From the NCBI RefSeq assembly GCF_026212465.1, contig NC_080053.1, positions 2,616,160-2,680,159 on the forward strand: a DNA stretch of 64,000 nucleotides. The letters run 5' to 3'. This stretch comes from Amaranthus tricolor (taxonomy: Eukaryota; Streptophyta; Magnoliopsida; Caryophyllales; Amaranthaceae). Under the pieces are notes generated by a model. That model saw nothing but the letters and a program-made list of their open reading frames with translations, searched no databases and was not told the DNA's origin. A program made the translations under genes and the position numbers. Each line of letters opens with the position of its first letter. Positions within the stretch are counted from its first letter, which is position 1. This document shows, in pieces, positions 51,566-63,972 of this stretch.

Positions 51566-54500
51566 CAAATCAACTTTTAGCTACTTTAGGCGCAAAAGTG
51601 CCGAAAAAGCTTAAAAACCCATAAAATTGCAACTTAACATGTAATTTTTAGCATATAACTATGATTTTCAATGCTAACCAATTCAACGCAATAATATACA
51701 CCAAATAGTGTTGTGTACCATGTTTCGTGCAAAACACACCATGTTTAAACTACTTTATGAGCGACAGTAAAAAAAAAGCTACAAAACCCATAAAATCGAT
51801 ACCAACACGTCATTTCTCGCAAATGACTAGGATTTTAAATTCTAACCACCACAACACAATAACAAATACCAAATAGCGTTGTGTGCCAAGTTTCGTGTAA
51901 ACCACACCATTTTTAAGCCACTTTATGCGCGATAGTAACAAAAAAGCTAAAAAATAACATAAAATCACAACCTAACACGTACTTTCTAGCATATGCGTGT
52001 TATGTGCCAAGTTGCGTGGAAAAAAACCATGTTTGAGCTACTTTATTCATGGAAGTGCCAAAAACACTTTTAACCCATAAGATCGCAACTTAGCACTTAA
52101 TTTCAAGCACATGACTATGATTTTCAATTCTAACAACTTCAACACAATAATATATACCAAATAGTGTTGTGTGCCAAGTTTCGTGGAAAACAAACCAAGT
52201 TTGAACTACCTTATGCGCGAAAGTGCCAAAAAAACATAAGAACCTATAAAATCGCGACTTAACACATATTTTCTTGCGTATGACTATGATTTTCAATGCT
52301 AACCACTTCAACACAATAATATATACCAAATAGTGTTGTGTGCCAAGTTTTGTAGAAAACAAACCATGTTTGAGCTACTTTATGCGCGAAAGTGCCAAAA
52401 ATGCTTAAAAACTAGTAAAATCGCATCTTAACATGTAATTTCTAGCATATGTTTATGATTTGCAATTCTAACCATTCAACACATTAACATATACCAAATA
52501 ATGTTGTGTGCCAAGTTTTGTAGAAAACAAACCATGTTTGAGCTACTTTATGCGCGAAAGTGCCAAAAATACTTAAAAACTAGTAAAATCGCATTTTAAC
52601 TCGTAATTTCTGGCATATGTTAATGATTTTAAATTCTAACCATTGAACACAATAACATATACCAAATAGTGTTGTGTGCCAAGTTGCGTGAAAAAAAAAC
52701 CAAGTTTGAGCTACTCTAGGCGGGAAAGTGCCAAAAAGTTTAAAAACCAAAAAAATCGCAACTTAACACGTAATTTCTAGCATATGACGTTGTTTTTCAT
52801 TTCTAACCACTTCAACACAATAATATATACCAAATAGTGTTGTGTTCCCAATTTCGTGGAAAACAAACCAAGTTTGAGCTACTTTATGCGTGAAAGCGCC
52901 AAAAACACATAAAACCCATAAAATCACAACTTAGCACTTAATTTCTAGCACATGACTATGATTTACAATTCTAACCACTTCAACAAAATAATATATACCA
53001 AATAGTGTTGTGTGCCAAGTTTCGTGGAAAACAAACCAAGTTTAAGCTACTTTATGCGCGAAAGTGCCAAAAAAGTTTTAAAACCCATAAAATCGCATTT
53101 TAACACGTAATTTCTAGCATATGATTATGACGTTCAATGCTTACCACTTCAACAGAAAAATATATATACCAAATAGTGTTGATTGCCAAGTTTCATGCAA
53201 AACACACTATGTTTAAGCTACTTTATGTGCGAAAGTGACATAAAGCTAAAAAACCCATAAAATTGCAACCTAACACGTAATTTTTAGCATATGACTATGA
53301 TTTTAAATTCTAACCACTTCAACGCAATAGTATATACCAAATAGTATTCTCTGCCGTGTAAAACACACCATGTTTAAGCTACTTTATGCGTGAAAGTGAC
53401 AAAAAAGCTAAAAAACCCATAAAATCTCAACCTAACACGAAATTTCTAGCATACGACTATGATTTTAAATTCTAACCACTTCAGCACAATAATATATACC
53501 AAATAGTGATGTGTGCCAAGTTGCGTGGAAAACAAACCAAGCTTGAGCTACTTTATGCCAGAAAATACCAAAAACTCTATTAACCCATAAAATTGCAACT
53601 TAGCGTTTAATATCTAGCACATGGCTATCATTTTAAATTCTAACACCTTCACCACAATAATATATACCAAATAGTCTTGTGTGCCAAGTTTGGTGAAAAA
53701 CAAACCAAGTTTGAGATCCTTTATGCGCAAAAGTGCCAAAAAAGCTTTAAAAAACCAATAAAATCGCGTCTTAACATGTAATTTCTAGCATATGACTATG
53801 ATTTTCAATTTTAACCATTCTACACAATAATAAATACCAAATAGTGTTGTTTGCCATGTTGAATGAAAAAAAACCAAGTTTGAGCTACTTCAGCCGCAAA
53901 AGTGCCAAAAAAGCTTAAAAACACATAAAATCGCAACTTAACACGTAATTTCTACATATGACATTGTTTTTCAATTCTAACCACTTCAATACTATATGAT
54001 ATACCAAATACTGTTGTGTGCCCAGTTACGTAGAAAAGAAACCAAGTTTGAGAGACTTTATGAATGAAAGCGCCAAAAACATTTAAAATCCATAAAATCG
54101 CAACTAGTGTTGTGTGCAAAGTTTCATGGAAAACACACCATGTTTTAGCTACTTAATCCGCGATAGTGAAAAAAGAGCTAAAATTCCCATAAAATCGCAA
54201 CCTAACACGTAATTTCTAGCATATGACTATGATTTTAAAATCTAACCACTTAAACACAATAATATATACCAAATAGTGTTGTGTGCCATGTTTCGTGCAA
54301 AACACACCATGTTTAACCTACTTTATGCGTGAAAGTGCCAAAAAAGCATACAAAACCAATATAATAGCATCCTAACACGTTATTTCTAGCATATGACTAT
54401 GACTTTCAATGCTAACCACTTCAACACAATAATATATACTAAATAGTGTTGTGTGCCAATTTCGTGCAAAACACACCATGTTTAAGCTACTTTATGTGCG

Positions 54501-57500
54501 AAAGTGAAAAATAAAGCTTAAAATCAAATAAAATCGCAACCTAACACGTAATTTCTAACATATGACTATGATTTTAAATTCTAACCACTTAAACACAATA
54601 ATATATAGCAAATCGTGTTGTGTGCCATGTTTCGTGCAAAACACACCAAGTTTAAGCTACTTTATGTGTGAAATTGCCAAAGAAGCTTACAAAACCTATA
54701 AAATAGCATCTTAACACGTGATTTCTAGCATATTACCATGATTTTCAATGCTAACCACATCAACACATTAATATATACCAAATAGTGTTGTGTGCCAAGT
54801 TTCATGCAAAACACACCCTAACACGTAATTTCTAGCATATGATTATGATTTTAAATTCTAACAACTTCAACACAATAATATAACCAAATAGTGTTGTGTG
54901 CCAACTTGCCTGGAAAACAAACAAAGTTTGAGCTACTTTATGCGCGAAAGTGCCAAAAATGCTTAAAAACCAATAAAATCGCATCTTAACACGTAATTTC
55001 TAGCATATGTTTATCATTTTCAATTCTAACCATTGAACACAATAACAAATACAAAATAGTGTTGGGTGCCATGTTGCGTAAAAAAAAACCAAGTTTGAGC
55101 TACTCTAGGCGCGAAAGTGCCAAAAAAGCTTAAAAACCCATTAAATCGCAACTTAACACGTAATTTCTAGCATATGACGTTTTTTTTCATTTATAACCAC
55201 TTAAACACAATTTGATATACCAAATAGTGTAGTGTGCTCAGTTACGTGGAAAACAAAACAAGTTTGAGCTACTTTATGCGTGAAAGCGCCAAAAACACAT
55301 AAAACCCATCAAATCGCAACTTAGCACTTAGTTTTTAGCACATGACTATGATTTACAATTCTAACCACTTCAAAAAAATAATATATACCAATTAGTGTTG
55401 TTTGCCAAGTTTCGTGGAAAACAAAACAAGTTTAAGCTACTTTATGTGCGAAAGTGACAAAAAAGCTAAAAAACTCATAAAATCGCAACGTAAAACGAAA
55501 TTTCTGGCATATGACTATGATTTTAAATTCTAACCACTTCAGCACAATAGTACATACCAAATAGTGTTGTGTGCCAAGTTTCGTTCAAAACACCATGTTT
55601 AAGCTACTCTATGCGCGAAAGTGACAAAAAAAATAAAAAAACCCATAAAATCACAACCTAACACGTAATTTCTAGCACATGACCATGATTTTAAATTATA
55701 ACCACTTCACCACAATAATATATACCAAATAGTGTTGTGTGCCTAGTATCGTGGAAAACAAACCAAGTTTTAGCTAATTTATTCGCGAAAGTACCAAAAA
55801 AGCGTAAAACCTAGAGAATTGCATCTTAACACGTAATTTCTAGCATATCACCACGATTTTAAATTGAAAACGTTCAACACAATAATATATACCAAATAGT
55901 GTTGTGTGCCAATTTTCGTGAAAAAAAACCAAGTTTTAGCTACTTTAGACGCGAAAGTGCCAATAAAGCTTAAAAACCCATAAAAACACGTAAAACCCAT
56001 AAAATTATAAGTTAGTGATTAATTTCTCGCACGCGACTATGATTTAAAATTCTGACTACTTCAACACAATAATACATACCAAATAGTGTTATGTGCCAAG
56101 TTTCGTGGAAAATAAACCAATTTTGATCTAATTTATGCGCGAATGTGCTAAAAAAGCTTGAAAACCCATAAAATCGCATCTTAGCGCGAACTTTCTAGCA
56201 TATGACTATGATTTTCAATGCTAACCACTTCAACACAATATCATTTACGAAATAGTGTTGTGTGCCAAGTTTCGTGCAAAACACACCATGTTTAAGCTAC
56301 TTTATGCGTGATAATGCAAAAAAAGCTTACCAAACCCATAAAATCGCATCTTAACACGTAATTTCTAGCATATGACTATGATTTTCAATGCTAACCACTT
56401 CAACACAATAATATATACCAATTAGTGTTATGTGCCATGTTTCGTGTAAAACACACCATGTATAAGCTACTTTATGCGCGAAAGTGAAAAAAAAGCTAAA
56501 AATCCCATAAAATCGCAATCTAACACGTAATTTCTAGCATATGACTATAATTCTAAATTCTAACAACATAAACACAATAATATTCATTAAATAGTGTTGT
56601 CTTCCAAGTTTCATGCAAAACACACCATGTTTAAGCTACATTATGCGCGTAAGTGACGAAAAAGCTAAAAAACCCATAAAATCGCTACCTAACAAGTAAT
56701 TTCTAGCATTTGATTATGATTTTAAATTCCAAACACTTCAATTCAATAATATATACCAAATAGTGTTGTGTGCCAAGTTTCGTGGAAAACAAACCAATTT
56801 TGATCTAATTTATGCGCGAATGTGCCAAAAAAGCTTGAAAACCCATAAAATCGCATCTTAGCGCGAACTTTCTAGCATATGACTATGGAAATCACTTTAT
56901 GCGCGAAAGTGCCAAAAAAGCTTAAAAACCAATAAAATCGCATCTTAACACGAAATTTTTAGCATATGACTATGATTTTCAATTCTAACTATTCAACACA
57001 ATTATATACACCAAATAGTGTTGTGTGCCAAGTTGCGTGAAAAAAATCCAAGTTTCTACTTTAGGCGCGAAAGAGCCAAAAAAGCTAAAAAACCGATATA
57101 ATTGCAACTTAACACGTAATTTCTAGCATATGACAATGATATTCAATTCTAACTACTTCAACACAACATGATATACCAAATAGTGTTGTGTGCCCAGTTT
57201 CGTGGAAAAAAACCAAGTTTGAGCTACTTTATGCGTGAAAGCGCCAAAACCACATAAAACCCATAAAATCGCAACTTAGCACTTAATTTCTAGCACATGA
57301 CTATAATTTACAATTCTAACCACTTCAACACAATAAAATATACCAAATAGTGTTGAGTGCCAAGTTTCGTAGAAAAAAAAACCAAGTTTAAGCTACTTTG
57401 TGCGCGAAAGTGCCAAAAAAACTTAAAAACCCATAAAATCGCATTTTAACACGTAATTTCTAGCATATGACTATGATTTTAAAATCTAACCACTTAAACA

Positions 57501-60500
57501 CAATAATATATACCAAATAGTGTTGCGTGCCAAGTTTCGTGCAAAACACACCACGTTGAAGCTACTTTATGCGCGAAAGTCACAACAAAGCTAAAAAAAC
57601 CCATAAAATCGCAACCTGACACGTAATTTCTAGCATATGACTATGATTTTAAATTCTAACAACTTCAACACACTAATATATACCAAAAAGTGTTGTGTTC
57701 CATGTTGCGTGGAAAACAAACCAAGTTTGAGCTAAGTTATACCCGAAAGTGCCAAAAAAGCATAAAATTCATAAAATCGCAACCTGACACGTAATTTCTA
57801 GCATATGACTATGATTTTAAATTCTAACAACTTCAACACACTAATATATACCAAAAAGTGTTGTGTTCCATGTTGCGTGGAAAACAAACCAAGTTTGAGC
57901 TAAGTTATACCCGAAAGTGCCAAAAAAGCATAAAATTCATAAAATCGCAACCTGACACGTAATTTCTAGCATATGACTATGATTTTAAATTCTAACCACT
58001 TCAACACAATAATATATACCAAATAGTGTTGTGTGCCAATTGCGTGGAAAAACAAACAAGGTTTGAGCTACTTTATGCGTCAAAGTGCCAAAAACACTTT
58101 TAACCCAGAAAATCGCAACTTAGCGCTTAATTTCTGGCACATGACTTTGATTTTCTATTCTAACCACTTCAACACAATAATATATACAAAATAGTGTTGA
58201 GTGCCACGTTTCGTAAAAAAAACGAAGTTTGAGCTACTTTAGGTGCGAAAATGCCAATAAAGCTTAAAAACCCATAAATCGCATCTTAAGAAGTAATTTC
58301 TCGCATATTACTATGATTTTCAATGCTAAGCATTTCAACACAATAATATATACCAAATAGTATTGTGTGCCAAGTTTCGTGCAAAACACACCATGTTTAA
58401 GATACTTTATGCGCGAAAGTGAAAAAAAACCTAAAAAAACCCATAAAATCTGAACCTAGCACGTAATTTCTAACATATGACAATGATTTTAAATTCTAAC
58501 CACTTCAACACAGTAATAAATACCAAATAGTGTTGTGTGCCATGTTGCGTGGAAAACAAACAAAGTTTGAGCTACTTTATGCGTGAAAGTGCCATAAACA
58601 CTTTTAACCAATAAAAATGCAACTTAGTGCTTCATTTCTAGCACATGACCACGATTTTCAATTATAACAACTTCACCACAATAATATATACCAAATAGTG
58701 TTGTGTGCCAAGTTTCGTGGAAAACAAATAAAGTTTGAGCTAATTTTTGCGCGACAGTGCCAAAAAAGAGTAAAACCCATAGAATCGAATCTTAACACGT
58801 AATTGTAGCATATGACCATGCCTTTCAATTGTAAAAATTCAACACAATAATATATACCAAATAGAGTTGTGTGATAAGTTGCGTCAAAAAAACCAAGTTT
58901 GAGCTACATTAGGCGCGAAATTGCCAATAAAGTTTAAAAACCCATAAAAACACTTAAAACCCATAAAATCATAACTTAGCACGTAATTTTTAGCACATGA
59001 CTATGAATTACAATTCTAACCACTTCAACACAATAATATATACCAAATAGAGTTGTGTGCAATGTTTCGTAGAAAACAAACCAAGGTTGATCTAAAAACA
59101 CTTAAAAACCCATAAAATCGCATCTTAGCACGAACTTTCTGCTAACCACTTCAACACAGTATTATATACCAAATAGTGCTGTGTGGCAAGTTTCGTGCAA
59201 AACACACCATGGTTAAGCTACTTTATGCGTGAAAGTGCCATAAAAGCTTACAAAACCCATAAAATCGCATCTTAACACGTAATTTCTTGCATATGACTAT
59301 GAATTTCAATGCTAACTACTTCAACACATTAATATATACCAAATAGTGTTGTTTGCCCAGTTTCGTACAAAATACACCATGTTTAAGCTGCTTTATGCGC
59401 GAAAGTGAAAAAAAAGCTAAAAATCCCACAAAATGTAACCTAAAGCGTAATTTCTAGTATTTGACTATGATTTTAAATTCTAAGCATTTAAGCACAATAT
59501 ATATACCAAATAGTGTTGTGTGCCAAGTTTCATACAAAACACACCATGTTTAAGCTACTTTATGCGCGAAAGTGACAAATAAGCTAAAAAAACCCATAAA
59601 ATCGCAACCTAACACGTAATTTTTAGCACATGACTATGATTTTCAATTCTAACCACTTCACCACAATAATATATAGAAAATAGTGTTGTGAGCCATGTTT
59701 CGTGGCAAACAAACCAAATTTTTGCTACTTTATGCGCGAAAGTGCCAAAAAAGCTTCAAAACCCATAAAATCGCAACTTAACACGTAATTTCTAGCATAT
59801 TACTATGATTTTAAATGCTCACCACTTCAACACAATAATATATACCAAATAGTGTTCTGTGCCATGTTTCGTGCAAAACACACCATGTTTAAGCTACTTT
59901 ATGTGCGAAAGTGACAAAAAAGATAAAAAAACCCATAAAATTGCAACCTAACATGTAATTTCTAGCATATGACAATGATTTTAAATTCTAACCACTTCAA
60001 CACAATAATATATACCAAATAGTGTTGTATGCCAAGTTGCTTGGAAAAACAAACCTAGTTTGAGCTATTTTATGCGTGAAAATGCCAAAAACACTTTTAA
60101 CCCATAAAAACGCAACTTAGCGCTTAATTTCTAGCACATGACTATGATTTTCTATTCTAACCACTTCCACACAATAATATATACCAAATAGTGTTGTGTG
60201 CCAAGTTTCGCGCGAAACACACCATGTTTAAGCTACTTTATGTGCGAAAAAGAAAAAAAAAGGTAAAAAACAAAAAAAAAATCGCAACCTAACACGTATT
60301 TTAACACGACATTTTTAGCATATGACTAAGAATTTCAATGCTTACCACTTCAACACAATAGTGTTTTACCAAATAATGTTTTACGCCAAGTTTCTTGCAA
60401 AACATACGATGTTTGAGCTACTTTATACGCGAAAGTGAAAAAAAAGCAAAAACTCTCATAAAATCGCAAGCTAACACATAATTTCTAGTATATGAGTATG

Positions 60501-61154
60501 ATTTTAAATTCTAACTACTTAAACACAATAATATATACGAAATACTGTTGTGTGCCAAGTTTCATACAAAAGACATCATGTTTATGCTTCTTTATGCGCG
60601 AAAGTGACAAAAAAGCTAAAAAACCCATAAATCGCAACCTAACACGTAATTTCTAGCATATGATTATGATTTTAAATTCTAACAACTTCAACACTAAAAT
60701 ATATGCCAAATAGTGTTATGTGCCAAGTTGCATGGAAAACAAACCAAGTTTGAGCTACTTTATAAGTGAAAGTGCCAAAAACACTATTAACCCATAAAAT
60801 CGCAACTTAGCGCTTAATTTCTAGTACCTGACTGTGATTTTAAATTTTAACCACTTCACCACAATAATATATACCAAATAGTGTTGTGAGCCAAGTTTCG
60901 TGGAAAACAAACCATGTTTGAGATATTTTAAGCACGAAAGTGCCAAAAAAGCATAAAAACCAAAAAAATCGCATCTTAACACTTAATTTCTAGCATATGA
61001 CTATGATTTACAATTCTAACCATTCAACACAATATTATATACCAAATAATGTTATGTGCCAAGTTGCGTGAAAAAAAACCAAGGTTGCTACTTTAGGCAT
61101 AAAAGTTCCAAAAAAGCTTAAAAACCCATAAAATCACAACTTAACACGTAATTT
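51566..61154 (+). repeat. ~169-bp satellite array, right block
   Basis: Same satellite and orientation, resuming after the Copia element and ending abruptly at 61154 inside the ACGTAATTT part of a monomer, where a CACTA terminus starts. Copies here are more diverged and more often truncated (for example near 51995, 54105, 54813, 56885 and 59100-59140) than in the left block. That fits an array edge under weaker homogenisation (inference). One exact monomer duplication lies at 57612-57947. No gene is seen. Confidence 0.96.
57612..57947 (+). repeat. Exact tandem duplication of one 168-bp monomer
   Basis: 57612-57779 and 57780-57947 appear identical base for base, both carrying rare variants such as AACCTGACACG, CACACTAATATATACC, AAAAAGTGTTGTGTTCC and AAGTTATACCCGAAAG. 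A third copy of the start (AACCTGACACG at 57948) follows and then diverges. Neighbouring monomers differ at many sites, so this looks like a very recent single-unit duplication. Confidence 0.93.
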
Positions 61155-61440
61155 CACTACAAGAAAACTTGTTTTTAGCAACAATTTTTAGCAACGACTA
61201 TATTTTTTTCGTTGCAAAAAATACAAGTTGTTGCGAAATCCGTTGTTGTTGCTAAATAATCGTTGCCATAAAAAAAAATAAATTTCCCCAACCCTTAAAC
61301 TAATTTCCCGGTATAACCCAATTTTTTGCAACAAACAATTTAGTTGTTAAAATTAAATAAATAATTCGTAACTGTATATATTGTTGCAAAAAATATTTAA
61401 ATATAAAGATAGAATAAAGTCGTTGCGAAAACCCTTATAC
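61155..61440 (+). repeat. CACTA subterminal repeat region
   Basis: At least eight GTTGC/GCAAC-type motifs within 286 bases, mostly in AT-rich context, some arranged so that short hairpins could form. No coding frame is present. Confidence 0.75.
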
Positions 61441-61604
61441 TAATAATTTTTGTTTTCCTTTCCCTCTCAAATCAAAACCCCACCCCTCACAATCCATCCC
61501 CAATTCGCTCCTAATTCAGAAACCCACGAATGCATTCCCCTCACAAACCCGATTACCTCACAAACCCTATTCCCGCACACCATACCACAGCGATTGCCGC
61601 CTGC

Positions 61605-61696
61605 ATGCCGGAGTTTCAGCCTCCTTCTGCACACCGGTGCTGCCGCTACGCTGCAGCGTTGAACCGTTCACCCACCTCTCAAAGAACCCACGACAG
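61605..61696 (+). CDS. Candidate first exon of the chimeric transcript
   Basis: GC-richer stretch with ATG at 61605-61607 and 30 full codons beginning MPEFQPPSAHRCC, ending in a donor-like CAG|GTAG (61696/61697) followed by a T-rich intron. The preceding 61450-61604 is C/A-rich, like a 5' leader. Splicing to 62269 keeps frame (AG plus G makes one Arg codon). The protein segment is not recognised and may be an untranslated exon of another gene. Confidence 0.4.
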
Positions 61697-62268
61697 GTAG
61701 TTTTTTTTTTTGCCTATTTTTTCTTTGAATTTCTTGTTCTTGTTTCCTGTTGATTCCCTCAATTTATGGGTTGTTCTTTGAATTTCTTGGGCTTTGTTGT
61801 AATTATCAGATTAATGTATGTGTATTTCATTAGTTTGAAATGTTGGGTTGTACGTAATTTCACAGTCTTGGCAGTGAAGGAACAATTCGCTTTTTTCTGA
61901 GTCTTTGTTCTAATTATCAGATTTGTGTATGTGTATTTCATGATTTTGAAATGTTGGGTTGTATTTGATGACATAGATTAACCTTTTTCTTTGCCACTGA
62001 GGATTTACAATTAGATCTTGAGGGCTTTGTAGCATTGTTAATTTTCTAGCACTTTGTAGCATTCTTCTGTAGATGAGAATTAGTTTTCATCTTTATTTTG
62101 TTAAATTCCAACTGTCTGTATTTTGATAGTTTCTTACGGTACGTGACTTCTTTTATTTTTATGAATATGCAACACTGAGTTTGCATAACTTAGGTATGTT
62201 GCTACATTGGATATGTTTAGTTTTTTTGGTCTATTCTGATGATTAGTACGTCTCGTTGGTTTCTGTAG
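61697..62268 (+). other. Intron-like interval, exon 1 to TRRAP exon
   Basis: T-rich, beginning GTAGTTTTTTTTTTTTGCC and ending TTTCTGTAG. It contains two diverged ~90-bp direct repeats around GTAATTATCAGATT...TGTATTTCAT (about 61798-61850) and CTAATTATCAGATT...TGTATTTCAT (about 61911-61960). No gene is seen. Confidence 0.55.
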
Positions 62269-62377
62269 GGTTCTTGTTGGTACTGGACGGTCGTGTTATG
62301 AGACGTTGAGGCCATTGGCTTATAGCTTGCTAGCACAGATTGTTCATCATGTTCGAGCAGATCTCTCCTTGCCGCAG
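62269..62377 (+). CDS. TRA1: TRRAP/Tra1 exon (HEAT region, first part)
   Basis: Preceded by TTTCTGTAG and followed by GTCTTTG. It encodes VLVGTGRSCYETLRPLAYSL and then LAQIVHHVRADLSLPQ. ETLRPLAYS.LA..VHHVR is strongly conserved from animals to plants in TRRAP. The exon is 109 nt, with no stop, and ends on a codon boundary. Confidence 0.87.
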
Positions 62378-63763
62378 GTCTTTGTATTTGAGATAATGCA
62401 TTATTCGTCTTTTTTGAATTTGAATAATTGAATTGTAACTTTATTAGGGGCTGTTTGGTGGATGGAAGGGAAAGGAAAAATGGGAAGGGAAAGAACTTAG
62501 GAAAGTGATAGGAAAGGGTAGCTATCAAAAATCGCCTATTATGCGTACATATTTGGTTTGACAACCATCAAATATTAGTCTCCTTGCAGTCACCCATTCT
62601 TTGGTCTCTCTCACTTATTAATTCTTATCCGTTCCTCACCTAAAATTTAATTTATCTTTTCTTTTGTTTGTGTGATTCGTTGAGAAGATGGCTCGGTTGG
62701 AGGCGCTAGTGGGTTCATCAAGGCTGTGTGTGAGCTATGGTGATGGTGATGGTGTTGGATGTGAGGATGTTGATGATGATGGTGTTGGATGTATGTGGTT
62801 TGTTGGTGGGGATTGTGGTGGTTGTGACTAAGTCAATGGTAGTCAAGAATGGTTAAAAATTATGTTTTAGGGAGGCACTTAGGTCCTAACTTCCCCTTGG
62901 AACACATTGCATAGGTTTTGTGGGAGTTCTTGAAAAGAGAAAGTGGAAAGAGAATTTAATAAAGAGCCCACAAAACTACTACTAAAGGAAACGATTGCAA
63001 ATTTTTCTCTTTCTCAATTCGCCTCAATCACTTGTCCCTATAAGAATAAAAGACTAATTTATGAGAGTAATTCCCTATAATAGTATTTAAGAGTATTTCA
63101 ATGGTTTATAAATGAAGAAGCAATATTATTGTGTTTTAGAAAGAGTTAAATGCATTAGAAAAGTCATGCCCCAAAAGATTGAGATTATGACTCTGACATT
63201 GTTGTTGTTGTAAATTCGTTAGCCTGTATTTGCTAATGTTTGCTTACAATTGTTTGCTGTAAGGTTATCCTCACACGTTTAACCACCCAATAGAACAACA
63301 ACAATGCCAAAGCGTCATTTCCAACATATTGGTTTACTAGATGAACCAGAACAAGTCAATGTGTGAAGTTGTTGGCAACAAAGATTATTGAAGTATTTTT
63401 TTCTGCCATATCTAATACTTGCCACAACCAAGAAATTTGATTTTAATGATTATCATATACATATTCATTCTCCGCCTCTATCTATTATTGAGCATAGATG
63501 GAGTTTCTGCACCGTTGAGGCTTAAAAGATAATGCACAATTGTATTTTTTCATAGTCCCTCTTAAATATGCAGTCATGCTTCAGGTTTTTGCAGTGATTG
63601 CGTTATGTTACCTTTATCAGCTTTAATTTTTGTTTCACTTGTTTCCTCTATCTTTAATGAAATGGTTATAAATTCAGATGTCTCATATTCAAACTTGAAT
63701 TCTAGCATGATATATCTATAAGAAATCTTGTTTACCGACATATTTATATGGTTTTCAATGCAG
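62378..63763 (+). other. TRRAP intron with insertion-like sequence and G/T-rich repeat
   Basis: Long intron. At about 62450 it contains GGGGCTGTTTGGTGG, the kind of end carried by many plant non-autonomous DNA transposons, followed by a GGAAGGGAAAGG-rich purine stretch. At 62737-62830 there is a G/T-rich tract of GGTGAT and GTTGGATG units. No matching CCAAACAGCC end was found, so the insertion is not delimited. Confidence 0.5.
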
Positions 63764-63859
63764 CTATTACGCATCATTTACTTGTTCTCAAGCAACATGC
63801 ATGATGCTTCGCTAACATTGAGTATCCACACCACTTGTGCTCGTCTTATGCTGAATCTG
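63764..63859 (+). CDS. TRA1: TRRAP/Tra1 exon (HEAT region, second part)
   Basis: Starts after CAATGCAG and ends at CTG|GTGGGT. Its 32 codons read LLRIIYLFSSNMHDASLTLS and then IHTTCARLMLNL, the direct continuation of the previous exon in TRRAP. The frame is preserved across the ~1.39-kb intron (62378-63763). Confidence 0.87.
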
Positions 63860-63972
63860 GTGGGTATGATACCTTTTGTGAGGGGAATTTGAGTAGGTGT
63901 TAGTCTTGTTTCATTTGATTCCACCACAGGTTTGCGTCATATTCATTTTCTTGTGCGTATTTTGTTTTGTAG

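Noticed and set aside
1..61154. CRISPR array
   Set aside because: The repeat is a continuous ~169-bp tandem without alternating short repeats and unique spacers, and no cas genes are present; the context is a plant nucleus.
1..61154. CENP-B-box-like motif (TTCG....A..CGGG) in the monomer
   Set aside because: TTTCGTGGAAAAC matches only the first part; the essential CGGG end is missing in every monomer I looked at.
61450..61662. 70-codon plus-strand frame upstream of the TRRAP exons
   Set aside because: It needs a non-ATG start, is Pro/Ser/Thr-rich without a domain, and lies in likely leader sequence. The ATG at 61605 in another frame links better to the TRRAP exons.
62217..62564. 115-codon minus-strand frame overlapping the TRRAP exon
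   Set aside because: It is antisense to a recognised conserved exon and spans its splice sites.
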